From positions 930,001 through 994,000 of the forward strand of contig JALECJ010000256.1 of assembly GCA_023515745.1 (NCBI GenBank): a stretch of DNA of 64,000 nt, written 5' to 3'. The position numbers were made by a program, and so were the translations under genes. The DNA comes from Amoeboaphelidium protococcarum. Taxonomy: Eukaryota > Aphelidiomycota > Aphelidea. This document shows, in pieces, positions 1-10,919 of the stretch (the stretch's first letter is position 1; every line of letters starts with the position of its first letter). The notes under the pieces are model-generated. The model was not told the DNA's origin, ran no database searches, and saw only the letters and a program-made list of their open reading frames with translations.

Positions 1-539
1 TTACACATACAGATAGAAGATTGAATAAATATGATATATCACAACAACTAAAATAAGCTTACACTCTATGATTATAATATGGAGAAATAGTTATGATAAT
101 CCGACCTGTAGTAATGATAATAGTAAAGTAGGATGAAGAAGCAACAACAATTACCACTATCGTTTGATTGTTTGACAAGAATTTCGTTCTCTGCGGTTTC
201 TTGGTTGCACGGCTTGCTGAAACAGATTTGAAACTCGTCGTCATTTTCAGCATCTGCTTCAAAGATCTTGCTTGCCGGTAGATCTAGATAGAGCTACTCT
301 GTTTAATAGATGAAAATTTTTAATATCCGAATAGATGAAGTCTTTTATGGATACTTTACATACTTAAACTGTTTTAACTTTATGCTAATCAAACGATTTA
401 TGATACGTGTTGCTTTCGTAACAGACTTATCTAACATGAAGAAGCATTCAGCCAGAATCACATTCGTTTCCTACACACTCACAATAATCAGTTAGTATCA
501 TTATATATATATAAACGGGGTAGTGTAAACTTACTTTGG

Positions 540-1640
540 CCGGACCAACTCCTAAACAAGCCGCCACAAGGATGCCCACCGCTTACTTGACTTACCAGCT
601 CTGTACCTTTCTGCATAATGGTTCACCGCGCGAGCATTATCAACTTGCATGACGGGAAACTCAACTTTGGCTGACCGATAGTAAATATCAGAGTCAATCA
701 CCGTTGGAATCTCCTTCGTCATTTTCCCTCTGGCTACTGACTCCCTCGATAGCTTTTCAGGCTTTGCATCCCGAAGAATGTCAAAGTCTTCCAAGTTCTC
801 TTCAGTCACAGAGTGCCAGACTCGGGACTGCAAGCGGACACCACTCTTCCAAACCAGTCCAGTCTACCAGCTGTTCTCAGTCTCCTCCCGTATAACAGCG
901 TCTTTCGTACCTCAGGAGTAAGCGCCAGGTCCACCCTTCAAAGCAAAAAGAAACTGCTCAGACTTGCCAAAAACGTTGTAGTGTAAAAGACTATGCGAAC
1001 TTGCACTAGGAAAGTTTACAGTGCAGCTTATTAGAACGTAGGATCTATAACACTTCGCGCACATGCGACCAATGTTATAATTTATATGGCAAGCTGATCA
1101 AATCTGATTCTAGCTGCGCGGTACTGATTTGTCGCCTTCTTCTCCTAGGCGATCGACCTGATGCAGCGCACGTCAACATACCATACTTTTTGGTATTTTT
1201 TGTGTAGCTCCGCAGCGGGGACTCCACAACCCAGAGAAGTTTCTGGAATAGCGTGTTCCACCAGCACGGTCTTGTACTCGGCAGTATGAGCGTTCTCCTG
1301 CACCAGAGCCAAGATTAGCTCCTGAAACTTCGCCATTTTTCAAGAAACAACGGGAGCCGAAACATCTTGGCGAAACACAGCCCTTCTGCCAGCAAGTCAT
1401 TATTCATTTAGATTGTGGCGGCATTTACGTTCACAGGTTTGGACTAAGATGAAAGCTTATGTGACAATGAATCAGTAACAGTGTCATTCTGAAGACTAGG
1501 AGGATAATTCTCAGTTGATTCAGGTGTGTTTGCACCATCAGGCATTAGGCTGCCACCTTCCGGGCGTGTATCAGTGGTCTAACCAGATTCCGTTCTCTTT
1601 CTCTTTTTGACACCCAAATTAATCTACAATATCACTGATG
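540..1640 (-). CDS. Unresolved multi-exon gene on the minus strand
   Basis: I do not recognise this gene. Reading TAA/TAG as glutamine, three coding-looking stretches lie in series on the minus strand. About 1640-1430 is a charged, Ser/Thr/Pro-rich piece beginning after a TTGTAG acceptor-like site. About 1336-1085 begins MAKFQELILALVQ and is rich in Leu, Glu and Lys. About 910-540 is a basic piece containing KSSKRWASLWRLV, and it runs into a GTAAGT donor-like site near 537. A further acidic stretch near 255-70 could be a last exon. Exon boundaries, start and stop are not secure and these may be two genes. No family signature was seen. Confidence 0.3.
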
Positions 1641-2565
1641 ATTCTGGTAGGTAAACGTGAGTAAACTCTTACCTTACTAGCAAATCTTGTTATCATTTTG
1701 TTGAGACAATGTGATACTATCAGTTAAAAGTGATACGTGGACTATCGGCACCAGAAGTGTCAATGGGGACACGAGAACCACCGTTCTAATGGACCTCTTA
1801 GTCAATCATGGAAACGTCAATTCCAGAAGATGAAATTTTATTACTATTCACTATTTCAATCTTATAAATCATAACCCATCCAAAATTCTTCAAAGAAGAG
1901 AGGCGACAAACTCCTGGTCACCAATTACTCGCTAACGCGTCAATCTTCATGACTAGACAGACCGTCAACGCCTCTAACAGAAAGAGCGTAAAGCAGATGG
2001 AAGTTGAAGAGAAAGGAGACGTTTCACTCGGATGGTGAAATTTATTAGCTCACGGCACATTGAGTTAGATTGAGCGCATCCTTGTTATTAATATTGCAAA
2101 CTAATGCTGTTTGGCAAGCTTCTGTCTCATGAAATATACTTCTGCTGTGCAATAAAACGGGCTACGATATCACAATCCCAACCAAAAATGGTTTTCCATA
2201 TTATTTACTATAGGCACTAATATCTGAAATCGATTCTCATCGTGTTACTAAGATCGATAGTATTATCTCCGAAAACGTTTATTAGAACCACGATATGACG
2301 TAGAATTCCTTTAAGGGCTAATGCTTCAGCGTTTGAGCTCGATATACATTGAATACAGTTGTCATATAGTTTGAGGTATCAGCGTAGAACCGCCATTTGT
2401 GCGCGTCAACACTGATGGTTTTATCTCGGCCAAAATTGCGTGAATCCTGCTATCAAAGTAGCCGTCCTATCTTCATCATTTCATTTTTTTATCTCGCTCG
2501 CTGAAACTAAAGTACTTAAAATATTAAGTCTATCAATTCCTTTGGAGCTAAGCTAATTATCCGTT
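1641..2565. other. Intergenic or unassigned stretch
   Basis: I see no convincing gene here. A minus-strand reading near 1815-1730 (starting MIDQEVHQ) could be a first exon of the gene to the left, because a GTATCA...GCTAG intron-like segment follows it. The 500 bp before 2566 are AT-rich and should hold the promoter of the 5-oxoprolinase gene. Confidence 0.4.
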
Positions 2566-5500
2566 ATGGCTTTCAAAAGAGTCACTATTGCTATTGATAG
2601 AGGTGGAACACTCTGTGACGCTATTGCTTAAATTGAGACTGTCCAAGAGAACGATAGTAAAGTCGTTGTCACAGAGACTGAATTTAAAGTATTGAAGTTG
2701 CTATCCGTCAATCCTAAGCAGTATAAAGATGCACCATCTCAATGTATTAAAGTATTGTTACAATAGATCTAAGAAGTGAGCGGAGTTGGAGTTAAAGTCA
2801 AACTGCATTCAATAAGAATGTCCACCACTGTTGCTACTAATGCTTTGTTAGAGAATAAAGGAGATAAATTTGCACTGCTGGTGACCAAAGGCTTCAAAGA
2901 TCTTTTACGTATTGGTAATTAGACACGATAAGATATCTTCGATTTATCTGTTGCCTAGAGATCTCCTCAGCTCTATTCTCAAGTAGTCGAGGTGGATGAG
3001 CGTGTAACGTTGCGTGATTCTATCCATGGTTATAAGTAGATGTACTCTCATGATGTGAAGGTGGTAAACACTCAAGATGGCGTGGCTGTTGTAGTTCTCA
3101 GACCACTAAAAGTTGAGACTGTCAGACTATAGTTGGTATAGCTTAAAGAGCAAGGATTCGATAATATAGCCATTTCGCTTATGCATTCCTATGTCTATCC
3201 ACATCATGAACAATAAATCGCCGAGATTGCGAAAGATCTTGGATTCAGTCATATCACTCTTGGCTCGCAGATTAGTCCAATGATAAAGTATTTGCACAGA
3301 ACTAGTTCATCTTGTGTTAATGCCTACCTTACTCCTGTGCTGTAGTAATACCTTGACTCTTTTGAATACAAGGACGCATGTCCCATTTATTTCATGCAAT
3401 CCAATGGTGCTCTCACTCCGGTTAAATAGTTTTATGGGTTTAAATCGATACTCTCTGGTCCTAGTGGTGGATATGTTGGCTATGCTTAAAGCGCATTTTT
3501 TGATACTCCTCTCATTGGGTTGGATGTTGGTGGAACATCGTCTGATGTTAGTAGATTTGACTTTAGCGGATTCTAAACTTTATAGGAGTCCTACATCAAT
3601 GGCATATCACTGTAAGTGGAACAGTTGAATATATAGACTGTGGCATCTGGTGGCTCAAGTAGATTATTCTACCGCAATGGAATGCTCCAAGTTGGCCCAG
3701 AGTCTAGTACTGCATTTCCTGGCCCTTTATGTTACCGCAATGGTGGATTCTTGAGTCTTACTGACGCCAATGTTGTGTTAGGTAGGATCCAGGTCAAGTA
3801 TTTTCCTGAGATTTTCGGTCCTAATGCAGATTAAAGTTTAGACTATGAGGCATCTATGAAGGGATTTCTGTAAATGCAGAAGGAGATTTTAGAATAGAGT
3901 GGTAGATAGTATTCAGTTGAACAACTTGCACTGGGATTTCTCAATGTATCGAATGAGACGATATGTCGTCCTATTCGAGAGTTGACTCAGAGTAAAGGCT
4001 TGGATACAAGTAAGCACCATCTATGTGCGTTTGGAGGGGCAGGTGGTTAGTTGGCGTGTGATGTTGCAAAGAACCTGGGAATCCGCACCGTGTTGATACA
4101 TCGATTTGCCTCTATTCTGTCTGCCTTTGGGCTATTGATGTCAGATGAAGTTTATGAATTGCAACGTCCAGTCACTTTTAATCTGGACGAATCTGGTTAA
4201 ATTGAGGGAATTTTATCCAAGATTTAATCGATGAAGTCAGAGTGCTTGATAGAGATGCAGAAAAGAGGATATTAGGAGAAGTCTGTGGAGCTTAACGTCT
4301 ACCTAAATATGAAATACGCTGGTACTGATTATTTACAGATGGTTCATATTGACAATCTGAATGATGCTCGTGGGAAATTTGAGGATTCGCATCTGTAAGA
4401 GTTTGGCTTTGTGATGAAAGAGAATGCAATCTTGGTGGATGATATCAAGATCAAAGCTATCGGGAAGCAGAGCCTATAAGTTAAGAGCTTTACCTTTGAC
4501 GACGATGCAGCATTTACTTCACCGTCTGATAATGCTGTATTGTCGAGAGAAAGAATCTACCTAAATGATTAGTGGGAAGAATGTCCTGTTTATAGCTTAG
4601 ACAAACTGCTCCCTTATACTCGCGTTGAAGGGCCGGCTTTGTTAATTGATCGCAACACCACAGTTCTTGTACCTCACCATTCCATGGCCCTATTATCCAA
4701 AGAGAAGGATATAAGGATTGATCTGCTTAATGAAAATCATTCGTCTTCTGCTGTAGCTTAAAGTGCTGAATGTGATCCTATACGGCTGGCTATATTCTCG
4801 CATAGATTCATGAGTATTGCAGAGCAGATGGGAAGAACTTTGGAGAAGACTGCCGTATCGACTAACATTAAAGAGAGATTAGATTTTAGCTGTGCTCTCT
4901 TCAGCTCTGATGGTGGACTTTGCTCTAATGCACCACATATTCCTATCCATCTAGGTTCTATGCAAGATTGTGTGAAATATTAACTGAATCTTTAGGGTGA
5001 CTCTGTTTAAGATGGTGATGTCCTTCTATCTAACCATCCATCTGCAGGTGGAACTCATCTACCTGATATCAATGTGATAACACCAGTATTCCATGACGGC
5101 AAAATTGTATTCGTTGTTGCATCTAGAGCTCATCATGCGGATATTGGCGGAATTAGTGCTGGTTCTATGCCTCACAATAGCAAATACCTTTATGAAGAAG
5201 GCGCCGCGGTAAAATCTTTTAAACTGGTCAAAGATGGATAGTTTTAAATGGATGGTCTTAAAGAAATCTTTTTGGATGAACCGGCTCAGTATGATAATTG
5301 TAGTGGTGCTCGCAATTTCAAAGATAACGTCTCAGATCTGAAATCCCAAATTGCTGCCAACAATCGAGGCATCAAGTTGATCCAAGAGCTTATCTAGGAA
5401 TACTCTTTAGAAGTTGTGGTTGCGTATATGTAATACATTAGATTAAATGCATCCTCTGCCGTGCGTGATGTCTTGAAGCATATTCGCTAGAAATATGGTG

Positions 5501-6387
5501 ACCGATTATATGCTGAAGACTTTCTTGATTCTGGTACCAGATTAAGTTTAACTGTTACCATCAGTGATAGTGGAAACGGCGTGTTTGATTTCACTGGCAC
5601 TGGGCTGTGTGAGTTTGGAAATCTCAATGCTCCGATTGCTATCACAAAATCTGCTGTCATTTACTGTCTTCGTTCTATTATTGGTCAGGATATTCCGCTT
5701 AATGAGGGATGTCTTGAGCCGATCTCTATTATTGTACCTGATGGATGTATTTTGAAGCCGTTCGATAATGTTGCCGTTGTAGCTGGTAATGTACTCACGT
5801 CGCAGCGTATTGTAGATGTTATCCTAAAAGCATTTCGAGTATGTGCCGCAAGCCAAGGTTGTATGAATAATCTGACTTTTGGGTAAAATAACTCCTGCGC
5901 AAGTGTTGATGGCACCGAATGTTCCGATACAAAATCAGGTAGTGGAGGTTACGGATATTACGAAACTATCGCTGGTGGAAGTGGAGCTGGCCCATCTTGG
6001 CATGGAACGTCTGTACATACTCACATGACCAATACAAGGATAACCGATCCTGAGATTCTTGAAAAGAGATATCCAGTCTTGTTGAAGTAGTTTTCTATAA
6101 GGCATGGATCCGGAGGTGGTGGGTAATATAAAGGCGGTGATGGTCTTGTACGAGAACTATAATTTTTATAAGATGACGTGAACGTTTCCATTTTGAGCGA
6201 ACGTAGAGTTTTCGCACCCTATGGCCTGAATGGTGGTCAAGATGGATCCAAGGGCGTGAATACTCTTATCAATTCTAATGGGTAAAGTAAATTTTACCTT
6301 GGCAGTAAGAATTCTGTGACCGTCAAAGCGGGAGACTCAATTCTGATAGAGACTCCTGGAGGCGGTGGTTACGGCAAAGATGTCTGA
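2566..6387 (+). CDS. OPLAH: 5-oxoprolinase (ATP-hydrolysing)
   Basis: This would be the ATP-dependent cytosolic enzyme that opens 5-oxoproline to glutamate in the gamma-glutamyl cycle of glutathione turnover. One uninterrupted frame of 1273 residues starts at ATG 2566 and ends at TGA, close to the roughly 1290 residues of yeast and human enzymes. The HyuA-like half begins AIDRGGT near residue 9 and carries [10 protein letters not shown] near residue 318. The HyuB-like half begins near residue 737 ([22 protein letters not shown]) and ends [12 protein letters not shown]. Dozens of in-frame TAA and TAG codons are needed as Gln, with no TGA before the end. It has no intron. Family assignment is firm. 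Confidence 0.96.
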
Positions 6388-6622
6388 TTACGATGTACTG
6401 TATAAATAATGAAATCACACCTTGAATGCTTCGTTAAGTCTATGCCTCTTTTTATAGAAATACCAAAAATTAAATAAAAGTTTCGATTATAATTGATATC
6501 GGAACTGCTTGTAAACATTACACAACGCGTAACTACAAAAGCCATTGAAAGATGTACAGGACAATTAGTAACACAAAAATCTACGAACTGAACATAACAT
6601 CACTGAACTACGATCTCGATTC

Positions 6623-7789
6623 TCATTCCATTAGATTTTTTTAAGCCTTGCCAGTATTAAACAGCTAACCGCATGCAGCATCAACTTCAATACCAAAACT
6701 CTGGCGAACAGTGTAAGAGACTTTGCGACCAAGACTGCTAACAAATCGATTAATATCAGACTCGGAGGTGCGCTGAAATTCATTGCCTTAAATGCCGAAC
6801 GCAGGATTATACCGCAAGATATTAAGGTGAAAGAGATGCTGCACTGTTGGATCCATACTCTCTATCCAATCTCCGATCTTCTTTGCATGATCAGGACTAG
6901 AATTTATGCCTGGTAAGAGGAGACAGGCAAGCATAATCTTGCGCTTAGATATGAGAGCGTGTCGTTCCAGTACCTTCATAACTTCAGGGAGAGGATACAT
7001 TCGCTCAGTAGGCACGAGCCGTGCACGTTCCTCTCCCGGAAATGGATTATGCAGAGAGAATGCCAAATTGACTTGAGGAAAATCATCTGTAAGCCTCAAA
7101 ATACCCGGAATGACTCCAACAGTGCTTACATTAATCCGCCTAGATGCCATCCCACAATATTCAATGAGACAGCGGAGTGCATCAAATGTCCTAGGATTCA
7201 TAAAAGGTTCACCTTAGCCCATAAAGCTGACTGTACCCACAGCATCATCCCGATTTTGACTGATATTACTATACTGCGCGCCATGCTTTCGGAAGAATAG
7301 AAATTGATCCACAATCTAATCAGTGGTCATTTAGGAATTAAATCCAGATGCTCCAGTGGCACAGAACGCGCATTTCAAAGCACATCCAACTTGTGATGAT
7401 CAACAGAGCGACGTGTGTCCATATGTAGATTAAGAGGACTTTTACTACTGAAATTTCATAAACACAGCCTCTACAGTTCGCTTGCCATCAAATTCATTGG
7501 ATAGGGGATCTCGCAATTGGAACAAAGTCTTTACACACTGATCAGACTCTGATAAATCCACAGGCTTCACTGTCAGTATCTCATCTCTACCACCAAATGC
7601 ATCAATAAGCTTATGACGCGCGTCTTTCTTGATCACCGATATCTGGCTGTAACAAGTGACGCGATTGTTCTAATACACTTGCTTTATCGCTTCTTCAATC
7701 TGATATTACTTTGCACCACACCTCTGCAGGACATCCCTGATAGTACTAATCCTTAAACTGTTTATTCCTTTTACTAATTTTGTAGTCAT
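6623..7789 (-). CDS. rlmN: RlmN/Cfr-family radical SAM RNA methyltransferase, with an in-frame TGA
   Basis: RlmN enzymes methylate C2 of adenine in 23S rRNA and some tRNAs, so an organellar role is likely. The frame is 388 codons from ATG 7789. It keeps the radical SAM cluster GCALKCAFC (codons 135-143), FMGQGEP, and the C-terminal DAACGQL that holds the methyl-carrying cysteine. SLC at codons 127-129 matches the second catalytic cysteine. Codon 130, normally Val or Ile in C-V-S-S-Q, is TGA (7402-7400); reading frame and homology continue on both sides. This could be a recent nonsense mutation, an assembly error or recoding. An in-frame upstream ATG at 8038 would add 83 basic residues, perhaps a targeting extension. 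The gene is head-to-head with the PQ-loop gene. Confidence 0.85.
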
Positions 7790-8091
7790 CTTAAAATTTG
7801 TCGGCTTTGATATACAGTGATAAAATTTAAGATGACTTTTTAATCCAGGATCGGTTTGATGAGTTTTCGCGTTTGAAAATTTTCTCGCTATAGCTTCTGT
7901 GCGCTTTTTCACGTTTCTAAATCCACCGCTTTCTTCTGTCTTTTGTGTGTCTCTCTCTCTCTGGCTGACTGTCGACCTGATTCGTTTAGACAAGTGTGAT
8001 TGACTGTAGTCTTTATAGTTGATATCATTATACATCAAAAGACTGTCTGGTAAAATTATTTTTCTGAAATCAAAGCAATATCATAATAACA

Positions 8092-9126
8092 ATGTTTGAT
8101 CCTATCGAAGTGGGATGTGAAGATCCTGATAATGCTATCAGGTGGATATATGATGCTTTTGGGGATTGCATTTACACTCAGTGGGATTCTGTGGCATTCA
8201 CTTTCGGCCTGGTATCGCTTGCATTATTTACTGTGGCCATGTTTCCTTAGTTTATCAAGACTTATCGCCGTAAATCTATATCTGGATTATCACCGTCATT
8301 TCTGCTTATTTGGCTATTCGGAGATATTGCAAATTTTGTGGGCGCTCTGTGGACTGATTAGCTACCGATCATCTTGTGGACCGGTGCCTATTTTATCTTG
8401 ATTGATATTTTAATTTTTTCTTAATGGCTCTGGTATGCAGTGATACGGCCCAAGATTAAAATGCAGAGGGAAGAATCCCGCGATACGCTCGTCGATGACA
8501 ATGATGATGTAGATGGTTCATGTGGTAAGGCTGGCGGCGATTGTTGTTGTGCGACGCGTCAATCAACCTCAGTTACGCCGCTGATTGGAGCGAGTCACAG
8601 CAATAACAATGCTAATTCAGGTAAAACTAATAATGTGGCTCTCATCTCTACGCTCACCATCATGTCATTGTGTATGCGAGTGCAGTCTGCGGCCATCTAT
8701 TCAGACACTATGCCTCTGCATGTTTAGAGTTCCAGTGATTCCCCTGCAGACACTAAAATGATTATTGGAAGTATAATGGCGTGGGTGTCCGGATTGCTTT
8801 ATTTTTGGTCTCGCGTACCGTAAATCTTTACCAACATGCGGCTGAAGACTGTTGAAGGACTATCAGTGTCGTTGTTCGTGATCACTATCAGTGCCAACAC
8901 TCTGTTCGGTCTCTCCATTCTGATTAGAGTCGTGGAGGCTGGCAGTGTGAATGGCAAGTTTTGGTCGAGTACGTTGCCTTATGTGGTTGGCTCAATGGGT
9001 ACACTTGTGTTTGATGCTATCATTATTTATCAGTCGTACATCCATCGCAATGGATATCAAGAGCTGGTGAATATTAGCGAAGACCCGGAAAAGCGCGTAT
9101 GTAATTGTAAATCTAAATAGATCTGA
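8092..9126 (+). CDS. PQ-loop repeat membrane transporter (Ypq/PQLC2 type)
   Basis: Family members sit in the vacuole or lysosome membrane and move cationic amino acids. The single-exon frame gives 344 residues. Two PQ-loop repeats are visible, FPQFIKTYRRKSISGLS near residue 52 and VPQIFTNMRLKTVEGLS near residue 242, each followed by hydrophobic helices. A hydrophilic loop of about 80 residues, with a Cys cluster and Asn/Ser-rich sequence, separates them. The two PQ glutamines are encoded by TAG and TAA, which is strong support for reassigned codons. The GLSPSFLLIWLFGD segment resembles Ypq1/PQLC2 more than cystinosin, but the substrate cannot be read from sequence. Confidence 0.88.
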
Positions 9127-9285
9127 TTCTTACGTTTATTTATTAGTTTTTTCTCTACTTACTGAGTATATTATAAGTTGTCTTAAAGAGGTGATAGATA
9201 AACTATTACATCGCTAGATAGGAGCTTTACTGATTTCATTTTTATCAGAATTTCAAACTGTTCTGATCGAACAGAATATCATCGC

Positions 9286-10812
9286 ATGATAATGGCCGCG
9301 CGTAAAGCTTTGTTAGTGTCTGGTATATTCGTATCAAGTATATCCCTGATATGTTTTGTGTGGACAAGAAATAAGAAAGTTTTGAAGCAGAGACTCAATC
9401 TAGGCTATATCAAGAGACTATTATAGAGTATGGGTTAGATGACTCTCAACAACCTTCCTAGTCGCGTCAATGATCCATCTGGTCTCATAGGTAATACTCC
9501 CATGTGTAAACTGCCTCACCTATCTTAGCAGCTATCTGATGAAATTGGAATTAAAGTAAATCTGCTGGTCAAGTGCGAGTTTATGAATCCTGGTGGCTCG
9601 TCGAAAGATCGAGTGGCTAAATCTATACTTGATCATTATGAGCAGTGCGGCGTTCTGAATCGGGATGAAGCATACAAGTACACAGTGTATGAAGGCACTG
9701 TTGGATCTACGGGGATATCGCTGGCGTGGTAGTGTAAGAGTCGAGGATATAACTGCCATATCTGCATGCCAGATGATGTTGCCTAGGAAAAGGTTGATCT
9801 TCTGCTTAAATACGGCGCGATAATAGAGCGATTACGTCCTGTCAGTATTGTCGATTAGAATAACGTAAGATTGTATATTATTGATAGCTAATCTCTTGAT
9901 CTCTTACCAATATGTAGTATGTAAATGTCGCTAGATAGAGAGCATAAGATGATCCGTATGGTGTGTTTGCAAATTAGTTTGAAGTTGAAGCCAACTTTAT
10001 CGGTCATTATGAGCATACAGCTCCCGAGATATATGCGCAATGTGATGGCATATTTGATTATTTTGTGATGGGCAGTGGAACAGGTATGATATACTTGAAT
10101 TATTAAAGGTCTGACATAACATTCTTAAGTGAGAGTGATATTTCATGTAGGAGGTACTTTGGCTGGTTGTGCGCGATATTTTAAAAACATGAATGATTAG
10201 ATCATGGTCGTACTTGCGGATCCATAAGGCTCTGGATTGTACAATAAAGTCAAGCATGATGTCATGTATGCATCTACGGAAGCAGAAGGTAGACGGAGGC
10301 GTCATTAAATTGACACTCTTGTAGAAGGAGTTGGCATTAATAGAATGACCAAGAATATGGAAATGATACTTGGACGAGGTCGCTTCATTTAGGATACTTA
10401 TCAAGCTCTTAAACGCGTCTTTAATACTGAAGAATTAAATCAGAATGATGACACACGTTCTTAATTAGAGAATGCTCAATTCAAGTGGGTCGATGATGCT
10501 TATAAAGTTACAGATAAGGAAGCGGTTCTGATGGCTAGGTATCTGTGCTCTCATGAAGGACTTTTCGTAGGTAGTTCATCTGCTGTTAATTTGGTGGCTT
10601 GTGTTAAGCTCATAAAGGATATGAAGAACTTTAAATAGTTATAGTAACGGTCTGAAATAACTATTGTTACTTTGCTATGTGATTCTGGAAATAGACATTT
10701 GAGCAAGTTTTGGAATGATGATTTATTGCAGCAGGATGGCCTTATCACTTCAGAAGATTTAGATCAAGTGAGGTAGAAGGAGTATAGTGTCTTTGACTTG
10801 ATTAAGAATTGA
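9286..10812 (+). CDS. Cysteine synthase-type PLP enzyme with N-terminal membrane anchor
   Basis: This is a fold-type II PLP enzyme of the cysteine synthase/CBS group, expected to make cysteine from an activated serine. Three exons join in frame: 9286-9864, 9918-10083 and 10151-10812, giving 468 residues. The introns (53 and 67 bp) are GTAAGA...GTAG and GTATGA...GTAG. Residues 8-25 form a transmembrane segment followed by basic residues, as in the fungal mitochondrial outer-membrane enzyme Mcy1 (YGR012W). The PLP lysine is K107 in GGSSKDR. GSGTGGTLAG, which binds the PLP phosphate, spans intron 2. A late GDSG-type motif appears as LLCDSGNRHLSKFW. There is no CBS domain. The Mcy1-like assignment is an inference from the anchor and length. 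Confidence 0.9.
9865..9917 (+). other. Intron 1 of the cysteine synthase-like gene
   Basis: It runs GTAAGATTG...ATATGTAG, 53 bp. Removing it restores VDQNN-YVNVARQRAQ, matching the family. Confidence 0.85.
10084..10150 (+). other. Intron 2 of the cysteine synthase-like gene
   Basis: It runs GTATGATAT...TCATGTAG, 67 bp, and contains CTGAC as a possible branch site. Removing it restores the glycine-rich PLP phosphate loop GSGTGGTLAG. Confidence 0.88.
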
Positions 10813-10919
10813 ATAATGAAATGCAAGTACACTATTGTTTAAATTTGTACCGTTAAGTTCAATTTTTTTAATTATCACTGTTAGTTTAACCACGGCAGAG
10901 ATCGTCAGGAATAGGCCCT

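Noticed and set aside
7706-8038. Longer RlmN start at 8038 as the main start
   Set aside because: The added 83 residues are not conserved in the family and would leave only 53 bp to the divergent PQ-loop gene; the ATG at 7789 fits better, though a targeting extension remains possible.
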